The notes beneath the pieces were generated by a model. That model was not told the DNA's origin and did not search any database. It saw nothing but the letters and a program-made list of their open reading frames with translations. 64,000 nt of DNA, from the NCBI RefSeq assembly GCF_004011865.1, contig NZ_RKLP01000009.1, positions 186,001-250,000 on the forward strand. Direction: 5' to 3'. This DNA is from Prescottella agglutinans. GTDB taxonomy: Bacteria > Actinomycetota > Actinomycetes > Mycobacteriales > Mycobacteriaceae. The position numbers and the translations under genes were made by a program. Shown piece after piece: positions 17,065-25,000 of the stretch (positions within the stretch are counted from its first letter, which is position 1; each line of letters starts with the position of its first letter).

Positions 17065-17105
17065 TCGTCGCCGGAATCCGCTTGGTGACGGCGAAGCGGT
17101 CTTCT

Positions 17106-17179
17106 CCCAATTGGTCAACTTTTGCGACCCAAACCGTCAAGTGTTCGCCCGCGCCTCGGGATAGCGTGATCTGCGTCAC
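17106..17179 (+). promoter_or_regulatory. AraC-type promoter/operator, right copy
   Basis: The inverted counterpart of the element at 15879-15950. The half-sites (GTCAA on the plus strand at 17115 and 17137) are again 22 bp apart. The core CTTGACGGTTYGGGTCGC is shared, as are the flanking words CCGAGG and GATCACG. The -10 reads TAGCGT at 17162-17167, directed at the BKACE gene 120 bp downstream. Conservation outside any coding sequence argues for function. Confidence 0.65.
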
Positions 17180-17293
17180 CCGATAGGCCGCGTGTGGTGC
17201 CGACCACTTCATCGGTGGGTGTGACGGCATACCGCGCGTTGGGCCAGTCCGTGTTCCCGGCTGGCGCCCCTTCCCCATGAACGGAGATCTGCA

Positions 17294-18349
17294 ATGCATT
17301 TCCAGGACGATGCGTTCTTCCCCGAGAACCAGGACAAGTTGGTCATCACGGTCGCGCCGTACGGTCCGGAGTGGGCGGTGGAGGACTTCCCGGAGGATCT
17401 GCCGCTGACGATGGACGAGCACGTCCAGCAGGCCGTCGACTGCTACGAGGCCGGTGCGACGGTGCTGCACATCCATGTTCGTGAGGAGGACGGCAAGGGT
17501 TCCAAGCGGCTGTCGAAGTTCAACGAGCTCCTGGGCCGGCTGCGTGAGGCGGTGCCGGACATGATCCTTCAGGTCGGCGGGTCGATCTCGTTCGCACCCG
17601 AGGGTGACGGCGCGGACGCGAAGTGGTTGCCGGACAACGTCCGTCACATGCTGGCCGAGCTGGATCCGAAGCCGGACCAGGTGACGATCGCGATCAACAC
17701 CAGCCAGATGAACATCATGGAGTTGATGACGCCGGGCGACATCAAGGGCACCTCGCTGGAGAACGCGGAGCTCGCGGCGACCTACCGTGAGATGACGGTG
17801 CCGGCGGGCCCGGAGTGGGTCGAGGAGCACCTGCGTCGTCTGCAGGCCGCGGGTATCCAGCCGCATTTCCAGCTCTCGTCGATTCCGCAGCTCGAGACCG
17901 TGGAGCGGTTGATCCGCCGCGGTGTGTACACCGGTCCGCTGAACCTGACGTGGGTCGGTATCGGTGGCGGTTTCGACGGCCCGAACCCGTACAACATCAT
18001 GAACTTCGTCCAGCGGGTGCCGGACGGTGCGTGCCTGACCCTCGAGACGCTGATGCGCAGCGTGCTGCCGGTGAACACGATGGCGATGGCGATGGGTCTG
18101 CACACGCGTTGCGGCAACGAGGACAACCTGTGGGCGCCGAGTGGCGAGGTCAAGATCACCTCTGCCGAGCAGGTCCGCCAGCTGGTGCGTGTCGCCAAGG
18201 AGCTCGGTCGTGAGGTGGCCACCGGCAAGGAGGCCCGGGACATCTACAAGATCGGTACCACGTACGCCGACGCCGACGAGACGTTGGCCAAGCTCGGGTA
18301 CGCACCGAACCGGAAGCCGGGGCAGGTCGGCTTCACCGCACACGCCTGA
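17294..18349 (+). CDS. BKACE family protein (DUF849, 3-keto-5-aminohexanoate cleavage enzyme-like)
   Basis: A 351-residue TIM-barrel zinc enzyme of the beta-keto acid cleavage family, whose members condense a beta-keto acid with acetyl-CoA and cleave it. The metal-binding segment VLHIHVREEDG near residue 57 and a C-terminal MGLHTRCGNEDNLW motif are diagnostic. The long insertion around residues 90-115 and the substrate specificity are not assignable. First gene of the right AraC-controlled operon, upstream of the ABC transporter. Confidence 0.9.
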   Translation: MHFQDDAFFPENQDKLVITVAPYGPEWAVEDFPEDLPLTMDEHVQQAVDCYEAGATVLHIHVREEDGKGSKRLSKFNELLGRLREAVPDMILQVGGSISFAPEGDGADAKWLPDNVRHMLAELDPKPDQVTIAINTSQMNIMELMTPGDIKGTSLENAELAATYREMTVPAGPEWVEEHLRRLQAAGIQPHFQLSSIPQLETVERLIRRGVYTGPLNLTWVGIGGGFDGPNPYNIMNFVQRVPDGACLTLETLMRSVLPVNTMAMAMGLHTRCGNEDNLWAPSGEVKITSAEQVRQLVRVAKELGREVATGKEARDIYKIGTTYADADETLAKLGYAPNRKPGQVGFTAHA

Positions 18350-18438
18350 CGATCCGCCGGCGGAAGCCCTGCCGGTCGTCGAGGCAGGACGCGGCGTACA
18401 CCCGACTGCACCAAACCCGAGTAACCAGAGGACTTTTC

Positions 18439-19464
18439 ATGACCACATTCCGCACGCGCGCGGCCAAGACGGTTGCGATCGCCGCAACCGCCGTCGGCGC
18501 GATCACGTTGTCTGCATGCGGTGGGGACACCTCCGCCGCAGAGGGCTCCGTGATGAAGGTCGGCATCACCCAGGGTGTGCCCGGCGACCTGATGGCGGTC
18601 GTCGCCGAGAACGAGGGCTTCTTCGACAAGCGCGGGGTCAACGTCGAGTTGATGCCGCCGTCGTTGACCACCGCCCAGTCCGCGGCGGTCATCTCCAATG
18701 ACCTCACCGTCGGCACCATGGTGCCCGGCACGCTGTGGCCGGCGATCGACAAGGGTGCCTGTGTGAAGGCGCTCGGCTCGACCCTGGGCAACACGCTGGA
18801 GGTCATCGCGCAGCCCGGTACGGAGATCAAGGGCGACCCCACCGATCCCGACACCACCATGAAGAGCCTCAAGGGCAAGACCATCGGCGTCACTTCGCGC
18901 GGGTCCGGCATGGAGCTGTGGATCACTGCGCTGCTCAACGAGGCGGGCATGGACCCCGCGAAGGACGTCACGTTCGTGGCCGTCGGCGCGCCCGCGACCG
19001 CGATCCAGGCGTTCAAGGCCAAGCAGGTCGACGCCATGTACTACGGGCCCACGATGGAAGAGCAACTGCCCCCGACGGACGTCGTCCGCGTGACCGACAT
19101 CGTCGGCCGGGACGGCAACGCGCTCTCGCCGCTGGTCCAGGGCTACCCGTCCGCGTCGTGCAGCACGATCGAGCAGCGCCCGAACGACGTGCTCAACTAC
19201 TGCAAGGCCATGTGGGATGCCTACGACTTCTCGCAGGATCCGCAGAACGCGGCGACGATGGCCAAGTGGCTCGGTGGGCTGGTCGGCGTGACGCCCGAGG
19301 CTGCGCCCGCGCTCTGGGAGTCCATCAAGGATGTGTACGTGCCCTTCTCGATCACCGAGGAGTCGTGGAAGGCGCAGGCCCCGCTGGCCGGTTCGCCCGC
19401 TCCCGAGGCGCCGAACTTCGCCGACACCGTGTACGAGCCGTGCGCAGGCGGTGATCCCCGATGA
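18439..19464 (+). CDS. ABC transporter substrate-binding lipoprotein (right paralogue)
   Basis: A 341-residue solute receptor of the nitrate/sulfonate/taurine type. The signal peptide ends in LSAC (Cys near 27), and the mature protein begins Gly-Gly-Asp. It closely resembles the left-operon paralogue (13220-14260), with a 193-bp perfectly identical block inside more diverged flanks. Its stop overlaps the permease start by 4 bp. Together with the permease and ATPase it forms a complete importer for the compound processed by the cluster. Confidence 0.92.
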   Translation: MTTFRTRAAKTVAIAATAVGAITLSACGGDTSAAEGSVMKVGITQGVPGDLMAVVAENEGFFDKRGVNVELMPPSLTTAQSAAVISNDLTVGTMVPGTLWPAIDKGACVKALGSTLGNTLEVIAQPGTEIKGDPTDPDTTMKSLKGKTIGVTSRGSGMELWITALLNEAGMDPAKDVTFVAVGAPATAIQAFKAKQVDAMYYGPTMEEQLPPTDVVRVTDIVGRDGNALSPLVQGYPSASCSTIEQRPNDVLNYCKAMWDAYDFSQDPQNAATMAKWLGGLVGVTPEAAPALWESIKDVYVPFSITEESWKAQAPLAGSPAPEAPNFADTVYEPCAGGDPR

Positions 19465-20363
19465 GTGTGACTCCCGCCGGGGTGGCCCGGTCTGCAACAC
19501 CCACGACGGCGGCGGTGGGCGGCCCGCGTGCCGTCGGCAAGGTGAAGAAGCAGAAGAAGGACAAGGTTGTCGTCGGTGCTACCGGCGCGAAGGCGAAGCT
19601 GTCGGGCGCGCCGCTGCTGGCGGTGCAGATCCTGCTGCTGGTGGCGCTGCTGGGACTGTGGCAGTTGACCTACAACTTCGCCGGCAGCAACAAACTGGTG
19701 GTCTCGAACCCACAGCTGGTGTGGGAGGCGTTCGTGGCCTGGCAGGACAAGGGCACCTTCTGGCCGGATCTGTGGTCGACGGTCTCGGCGGCGTTGATCG
19801 CGCTGGTCGCCAGCGCCGTGATCGGCATCGCCGTGGGCATCGGCCTGGCGCTGTCCCCGAGTGTCGAGGCAGTGGTATCCCCGTTCCTGGACGCGATCAA
19901 CGCCATGCCCCGGATCGCATTGGCCCCGGTGTTCGTCATCTATTTCGGCATCGGCTCGACGTCGAAGATCGTGCTGGCCTTCACGCTGGTGGTGTTCATC
20001 ATCACCATCAACACCCGTGCGGGTGTCGCCAGCGCTGACCCGGAGTTGCTGCGGCTCTCGGTGGTGATGGGCGCGAACAAGTGGCAGCGCTTCTACAAGG
20101 TGCTGCTGCCGGTGGCGGTTCCCTCGATCTTCGCGGGCCTGCGACTGGGCCTGATCTACTCGCTGCTCGGCGTCGTCGGCGCGGAGCTGATCGCGTCCAC
20201 CGCCGGCCTGGGCCAGCAGATCTCCGCATCCTCGGCCGCATTCGACCTCGGCACCGTCTATGCGGCGCTGATCGTGCTGGCGATCATCGCGGCGGCCTTC
20301 AACGCGGCGTCGGGCCGGATCGAAAAGGCGATTCTCCGTTGGCAACCCCCTCAGGACTCATGA
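19461..20363 (+). CDS. ABC transporter permease
   Basis: A 300-residue inner-membrane permease of the SsuC/TauC (BPD_transp_1) family, with about six transmembrane helices. The N-terminal 45 residues are cytosolic and rich in Lys, Gln and Ala. The EAA-like loop MGANKWQRFYKVLLPVAVPSIFAGLRLG near residue 208 is the ATPase-contact motif. It overlaps the binding-protein stop (ATGA) and is itself overlapped by the ATPase ATG. Confidence 0.94.
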   Translation: MSVTPAGVARSATPTTAAVGGPRAVGKVKKQKKDKVVVGATGAKAKLSGAPLLAVQILLLVALLGLWQLTYNFAGSNKLVVSNPQLVWEAFVAWQDKGTFWPDLWSTVSAALIALVASAVIGIAVGIGLALSPSVEAVVSPFLDAINAMPRIALAPVFVIYFGIGSTSKIVLAFTLVVFIITINTRAGVASADPELLRLSVVMGANKWQRFYKVLLPVAVPSIFAGLRLGLIYSLLGVVGAELIASTAGLGQQISASSAAFDLGTVYAALIVLAIIAAAFNAASGRIEKAILRWQPPQDS

Positions 20364-21172
20364 TGACGCATACGGACGTGACGACGACGGGCGCCGCCGG
20401 CGCCACCACCATCGAGGATCCGGCCTTCGAGATCCTCTCCGCGACACTGGATTACACCCCGCCGGGCGCGACCACGTACTCGGGCGTGCGGGATCTGTCG
20501 ATCACCGGCAAGCGGGGTGAGCTGCTGGTCCTGGTCGGGCACAGTGGCTGCGGCAAGACCACCGCGCTGAACCTGCTGGGCGGATTGATTCAGCCGACCA
20601 CCGGTTCGGTGTCGGTGCTCGGTTCCAGCCCGGCCCAGGCACGCTCGCAGATGGGCTACATGTTCGCCCGCGATGCGCTCTACCCGTGGCGGACTGCGCT
20701 GCGCAACGTGGAGTTGGGCATGGAGATCGCCCACGTCGACAAGGCCGAGCGGCGCGAGCGGGCGATGGACATGCTGCGCAGGGTCGGTCTCGAGTCGGCG
20801 GCCGACCGCTACCCCTGGCAGCTGTCCCAGGGCATGCGCCAACGGGTTGCCCTCGCCCGGACCTGGGTGATGAAGCCCGCCATGATCCTGATGGACGAGC
20901 CGTTCTCCGCCCTGGACGCGCAGACCCGCGACGTCGTGCGCGACGAGTTCCTCAACGTGTGGAGCCAGGAACGACAGACGGTCGTGTTCGTCACCCACGA
21001 CCTGGGGGAGGCCCTGCTGATCGCCGACCGCGTCGTCGCGATGCGCGAAGGCCGCATCGTGATCGACATGAAGGTCGAACTCGACCGGCCCCGCGACACC
21101 ATCGACATCGAGAGCTCCGTCGAGTACCGCGACATGCTCGCGGAACTCCGCGAAACACTCAACAAGCACTGA
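20360..21172 (+). CDS. ABC transporter ATP-binding protein
   Basis: A 270-residue ATPase of the nitrate/sulfonate/taurine importer group. Walker A is GHSGCGKTT (60-68), the signature is LSQGMRQRVALAR (Gln for the usual second Gly), Walker B is MILMDEPFSALD, and the switch His is in VFVTHD. The ATG overlaps the permease TGA; a second ATG follows directly at 20363. The long reading frame upstream is a shadow of the permease gene. Last gene of the right operon, followed by a strong terminator. Confidence 0.94.
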   Translation: MMTHTDVTTTGAAGATTIEDPAFEILSATLDYTPPGATTYSGVRDLSITGKRGELLVLVGHSGCGKTTALNLLGGLIQPTTGSVSVLGSSPAQARSQMGYMFARDALYPWRTALRNVELGMEIAHVDKAERRERAMDMLRRVGLESAADRYPWQLSQGMRQRVALARTWVMKPAMILMDEPFSALDAQTRDVVRDEFLNVWSQERQTVVFVTHDLGEALLIADRVVAMREGRIVIDMKVELDRPRDTIDIESSVEYRDMLAELRETLNKH

Positions 21173-21191
21173 CCGCCATACTCCCTCATAC

Positions 21192-21232
21192 GATCGCGGG
21201 GCCGGCCCAACGCATGGGCCGGCCCCGCGGTC
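21192..21232 (+). terminator. Strong terminator after the ABC operon
   Basis: CGCGGGGCCGGCCC pairs perfectly with GGGCCGGCCCCGCG across a 7-nt loop (21195-21229), and the stem can extend outward by a few more pairs. Confidence 0.75.
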
Positions 21233-21263
21233 GTGGTCGAGAACGGCGGTTGATCGACCTTCA

Positions 21264-21789
21264 TCAGGGACCGCTGGAGATTTCCACTGCCGCTTTCCAT
21301 GTCGCGCGATCATCGATTGCAGAGAGCATGTACCGAGCCAGGTCGGCACGGGTGATGGTGCTGGCGTCGGCAAGGTGGGTGTCGACAGCGGTGCGGTAGT
21401 TGCCCGTGGGGGCCTGTCCGTGAGCATGGGCGCTCGAATGATTGTCCATTGGACCTCTTGGGTGCGTAGGGACGCCTCCATTCGTCTCATGTCTGCGTAT
21501 CCGTGCCGGTACATCCGCTGGACGACGAGACGAGTGACGATCCTCTGGAGCGCGGGTGTGTCCGGAGAGATGTCGAGTCCGGCGGAGGACAGGCAGAGGA
21601 GTCGGCAGCGTCTTCCCAGTCGCCGGCCTCGAGAACATCACCTGGGACGATTCGCAGCGAGGAACTCTCCGGATGGGCGATTCTCTCCGGGTGGCGGGCG
21701 ATCACAGTAACGTCGTGTCCAGCACGGACAGCCTGGGCAAGCACTTCGGCTCCGGTTCCACCGGTCGCGCCGAGCACCAGAAGTTTCAT
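21264..21789 (-). pseudogene. Decayed NAD(P)H-binding protein (NmrA/SDR-like)
   Basis: The pieces of one NAD(P)-binding protein occur in three frames. The N-terminal Rossmann part (MKLLVLGATGGTGAEVLAQA through GDWEDAAD) reads to about 21601. A middle part (LCLSSAGLDISPDTPALQR through TIIRAPMLTD) then continues in a second frame to about 21425. The C-terminal part (PTGNYRTAVDTHLADAST to the stop) is in a third frame. Compared with the family, about 40 residues are missing at the first junction, so there is a deletion plus a one-base shift. The start overlaps the SGNH hydrolase stop, so it was the last gene of the MarR-controlled operon. Confidence 0.8.
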
Positions 21790-22607
21790 CGCGCATCACC
21801 TTCGGAGAGTGCTCCCAGAATCCGGGCAGTGAGTGCCTCTTGAGTCGCGATGCTGAGGTGCAGGCCGTCCTCGGTGAACCCGTGACGATCGGAAACCGCG
21901 GGCGTGCTGTCGACTGCGAGGCCGGGCATGGCGAGGATCGCTGCAGCGAGCGATGACAGATCGGCGTTCGTCCACGAAATTCCGGCGTCGCGGAAGAACG
22001 GGAATGCGGCGACAAGTGTTTCGTCGACCGGTGTCGGGGTCACCCATATCCAGCGAGAGCTGTCATCCGGGAATGCTTGGGCGCGAAGCTCGGTGAGATT
22101 TCGAAGTGTTTCCTGTCGGGTCACCAACTGGGGTCCGTCGGCAGAGCCCAGACGTTGGGAGTCGTTCCCGCCGAGCATGCAGAACATCCAGTCCGCTGTC
22201 TGTCGCCGGATCGCAGGTACCGCCGCGAGCATCTGCGTGCTCGTGGCACCGGCGACAGCAAGATTCGCGAAACGTAGCTCGAGATCGGGTCGGTGTGTTT
22301 CGAGGATCGTACGCAGTATCTCGAACCAGGAAAGCCTGTCGGCGGTGGTGCTCTCGCCGATGGCCACCAGGCGCGCGCCCCGTTCGAACGGCAGCGTCTC
22401 GAGATGCGCGCTGACCCGTGGGTCGGCAGCGAGCCGGGCCGCGACCTCCGTGCGTTGTACGTCGAAACCTTCGAGGACGGAGCGATATTGGTCCTCGTCG
22501 GTGCCGAAAATGCCGGACAGTGTCTCGACGCTCAGATTCCGAGCGTAGGGCAGCGTGTGCTCGGGGCGCTGGAATCGGATGAGTTTCTCGAGCATCGGGT
22601 TGGTCAT
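21786..22607 (-). CDS. SGNH/GDSL-type hydrolase
   Basis: A 273-residue probable esterase/lipase of the SGNH fold. The serine block reads VAIGESTTADRLSW near residue 81 (GES in place of GDS), block III is MLGGNDSQR, and the C-terminal block V is DGLHLS with the catalytic Asp and His. The N-terminal 70 residues form an extra helical region. No signal peptide, so cytosolic. It overlaps the decayed gene downstream (ATGA) and the membrane-protein gene upstream. Substrate unknown. Confidence 0.85.
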   Translation of the reverse strand: MTNPMLEKLIRFQRPEHTLPYARNLSVETLSGIFGTDEDQYRSVLEGFDVQRTEVAARLAADPRVSAHLETLPFERGARLVAIGESTTADRLSWFEILRTILETHRPDLELRFANLAVAGATSTQMLAAVPAIRRQTADWMFCMLGGNDSQRLGSADGPQLVTRQETLRNLTELRAQAFPDDSSRWIWVTPTPVDETLVAAFPFFRDAGISWTNADLSSLAAAILAMPGLAVDSTPAVSDRHGFTEDGLHLSIATQEALTARILGALSEGDAR

Positions 22608-23308
22608 TTCTGGTCCTTCCTGTTGATGACATGGGTCTCGGTCGGAATGACGAACGCGGCCACGACGATCCAGGCCAGCGATGTGAATCGCACGATCGGG
22701 AGCAGGATCGACAACGCGGGAAGCGCGACGGTCAGCGTTGCCGACATCGCGAGACCGGCGATGACGAGACCCGCCCGGGCGTGCCAGCGCGGCAGAACTC
22801 GAGCGATCAAACCGGGCACGGCGATTCCCGCGATGAGCAGGCCGTTGGGCACGATGAATCCGGGGCCGCCGGTGATGAACGCAAGGTCGTGCGCCAATCG
22901 CACGAGCTCGGTGCTTTCCAAGATCTCCGGCCGGGTGAGAGCCCAGGTGACGAGTGCCGACGAGGCCATCGACGCCGAGGCGAGAATCCCGCCCGCGAGA
23001 CCGATCGTCGGTCCTGGTGCGCGGACACCGAGCCGGTTCAGCCGCACCGACACCGTGGCAGCGAAGATCGCCAGCGGAAGCGCGGCGGCGAACTGCAGTA
23101 GCGCCGTAACCAGGACCGGGGTCGTTTCGGCGCGGAAGTACTCGACGACGGCGGCTTCGTCGGAGTAGGGGGACGGGTAGGTCGCGCCTCCGGCAAGGAC
23201 GATGGGAATTGCCAGCGAGGCCATGAAGAGAGCGACGGTCGCGATCGCGATGGGCGGCAGAGGCGGCCCTGTCCGGGCGCGACGCGGACTGGTGAGTGTG
23301 GCGGTCAT
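22604..23308 (-). CDS. Membrane protein, DUF4386-like
   Basis: A 234-residue integral membrane protein with six predicted helices (from about residues 20, 64, 97, 137, 163 and 190). The arrangement of a large extracytoplasmic loop after helix 1 followed by paired helices resembles DUF4386 proteins; this match is tentative. Start ATG 23308 overlaps the SDR stop (ATGA). Function unknown. Confidence 0.75.
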   Translation of the reverse strand: MTATLTSPRRARTGPPLPPIAIATVALFMASLAIPIVLAGGATYPSPYSDEAAVVEYFRAETTPVLVTALLQFAAALPLAIFAATVSVRLNRLGVRAPGPTIGLAGGILASASMASSALVTWALTRPEILESTELVRLAHDLAFITGGPGFIVPNGLLIAGIAVPGLIARVLPRWHARAGLVIAGLAMSATLTVALPALSILLPIVRFTSLAWIVVAAFVIPTETHVINRKDQK

Positions 23309-24063
23309 AACGTCATTCCTCCGGTGACATCGAGAGTTGTCCCGGTGATCCACGACGCGCGGTCGCTGACGAGAAAGGCGATCGCTTCGGCGACGTCGAC
23401 CGGCTGTCCGATGCGGCCGAGAGGTACACGTGCGGCAATCGCGTCGAGCTGTGGCGAAGGTATGCGCTTGTTCAGTGCGGCGGTTTCGCTGATGGAGGGC
23501 GCCACGCAGTTGGCCCGGACGGCCGACGCTGCGTACTCCTTCGCGATGTGCTCGGTGAGCATGACCACGCCTGCCTTCGCAGCGGCGTAGGCCGCGTTTG
23601 CCTGGGACGGTCGACGGCCGGCACTCGAAGCGACGGTCACGATCCGCCCTCCGCCCCGCTCCAGCATCCCGGGGAGCACCGCACGAATGGTGAGGAACAC
23701 CGACGTCAGGTCCGTGTCGATCACGCTTCTCCATCGATCGGGATCGAGGGCCGCGGTCGGAACGGGCGCCCCTGCGCCGCCGGCGAGCGTGACGAGCACG
23801 TCGATCGGCCCGAGTCTCTGTGCCACATCGGCCACGACCTCGGCGAGATGGTCGGCGTCACTGACGTCTCCGACGTAGCCGGCGCTGGCGCCGCCCTCTC
23901 TGCGCACCTCGGAGGCGAGCGCGTCGAGAGCGGCCGGGGTACGTCCGTGGACAGCGACGTCGGCGCCGAGTCGTGCGAGCGTTCGGGTGACCTCGGCGCC
24001 GATGGAGCCCGATGCCCCGGTGACCAAGGCGACGTGACCGGACAGCGATTCAGTAATCATCAT
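23305..24063 (-). CDS. SDR family oxidoreductase
   Basis: A 252-residue classical short-chain dehydrogenase of the FabG-like group. Motifs: TGASGSIG (15-22), TLAGG near 92, catalytic Ser in VASSAG, YAAAK, and the C-terminal DVTGGMTL. First gene of an operon that continues with a membrane protein, the SGNH hydrolase and the decayed NAD(P)-binding gene. A 26-bp perfect inverted repeat ends one base before its ATG, so the divergent MarR protein probably represses it. A second ATG three bases in could be used. Confidence 0.9.
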   Translation of the reverse strand: MMITESLSGHVALVTGASGSIGAEVTRTLARLGADVAVHGRTPAALDALASEVRREGGASAGYVGDVSDADHLAEVVADVAQRLGPIDVLVTLAGGAGAPVPTAALDPDRWRSVIDTDLTSVFLTIRAVLPGMLERGGGRIVTVASSAGRRPSQANAAYAAAKAGVVMLTEHIAKEYAASAVRANCVAPSISETAALNKRIPSPQLDAIAARVPLGRIGQPVDVAEAIAFLVSDRASWITGTTLDVTGGMTL

Positions 24064-24089
24064 GAATCATTCATAGCAGTGAATGATTC
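24064..24089. promoter_or_regulatory. MarR operator between SDR operon and marR gene
   Basis: GAATCATTCA-TAGCAG-TGAATGATTC is a perfect 10-bp inverted repeat with a 6-bp spacer, abutting the SDR start codon and 18 bp before the marR start. Size and placement fit a MarR dimer site controlling both directions. Confidence 0.75.
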
Positions 24090-24106
24090 TGTTGCGCTAG
24101 CATTGC

Positions 24107-24586
24107 GTGGTGCCCGACCCTCGACACCCCCTCGCCACGTCTCGTGTCAGCTTCCTGCTCGCCCAGGTCGGGGCCTTCGCTGCGGCACGCTTCGCGGAGC
24201 GACTGGAGGCACTTTCAGTGCAGCCCAGCGATATCGGGATCCTGAGACTCATCGCCACCGAGCCGGGTCTCAGCCAGCAGGCTCTCGCGGACAGGCTCGG
24301 CGTCGCCCCGAGTCGCGTCGTCGTTCTGATCGACGGACTGGAGAAGAAGGGCCTGGTCGCTCGTGAGCGGAGTACGCGCGACCGACGAATCTACGAACTT
24401 CAGCTCACCGACGAGGGGCGCGCAGTCATGGGCCGGATGCGCCATGTCGGCGCCGCCCATGAAGCCGACATGGCGAAAGCGCTCACCGCGAAGGAACGCG
24501 AGACCCTCGCGACCCTGCTGAACAAGATCGCGGCGAGCCACGACCTCACGCCCAATGTGCATCCCGGGTACCGCGCAGGCGGTTGA
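24107..24586 (+). CDS. MarR family transcriptional regulator
   Basis: A 159-residue winged-helix regulator. The HTH lies at about residues 58-80 (LSQQALADRLGVAPSRVVVLI) and the wing has the family DxR motif RSTRDRRIYELQLTDEG. GTG start with no ribosome-binding site. A TAGCAT -10 ends about four bases upstream, so the transcript is likely leaderless. Divergent from the SDR operon, with the shared operator between. Converges on the small gene at 24623. Confidence 0.9.
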   Translation: MVPDPRHPLATSRVSFLLAQVGAFAAARFAERLEALSVQPSDIGILRLIATEPGLSQQALADRLGVAPSRVVVLIDGLEKKGLVARERSTRDRRIYELQLTDEGRAVMGRMRHVGAAHEADMAKALTAKERETLATLLNKIAASHDLTPNVHPGYRAGG

Positions 24587-24622
24587 TCCTGCCGATGTGC
24601 TGGACGGCACCGACGGTGCCGG

Positions 24623-24940
24623 TCAGGAGTGTGGGAACTTCGCCGCGTGGATCGAGCCGACGTCGACGCCGTCGTGCCCGATGAGCCACGAGCCGCCGTT
24701 CTGCCGGCACTCGGCGATCTTGCCGAAGATACTCAGGAGGAAGTAGATCGCCTGCTCGGGCGATCCGGTGGTGGCCAGCCGGTGCGATTCGCCGTGTTTG
24801 GTGACGTCGAGCCACACCCCGGACTGCCCGTCGAGGCGCATCGCGACGATGTGATCGGCGTCGACGAAGGCCACCTTGCGCTGCTGCCACGGCGTGTTGG
24901 GTGAGTACACCTGTTCGAAGACTTGAATCATGATCGGCAT
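24623..24940 (-). CDS. Conserved-looking small hypothetical protein
   Basis: A 105-residue cytosolic protein without a recognised domain. It has a mixed alpha/beta look (MIQVFEQVYSPNT, a central VWLDVTKHGESHRLATTG, a C-terminal GSWLIGHDGVDVGSIHA). Start ATG 24940 was chosen because GGAG lies seven bases upstream; a second ATG at 24931 is possible. Codon use matches the neighbours. Divergent from the SNF2 helicase gene with a gap of about 60 bp. Confidence 0.65.
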   Translation of the reverse strand: MPIMIQVFEQVYSPNTPWQQRKVAFVDADHIVAMRLDGQSGVWLDVTKHGESHRLATTGSPEQAIYFLLSIFGKIAECRQNGGSWLIGHDGVDVGSIHAAKFPHS

Positions 24941-25000
24941 GACCGGCTCCAGACTTCCGTCTGCGCCCAGTATGGCCTGGTGGCGGGGTGAACTCCAGGC

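Noticed and set aside
16925-18343. 472-codon minus-strand frame opposite the BKACE gene
   Set aside because: Low-complexity His/Arg/Val/Leu-rich shadow of a clearly identified enzyme gene; it also runs through the conserved promoter element.
20081-20359. Extension of the ATPase reading frame upstream into the permease gene
   Set aside because: The extra residues are an out-of-frame reading of the permease; the ATPase fold begins normally from the overlapping ATG at 20360.
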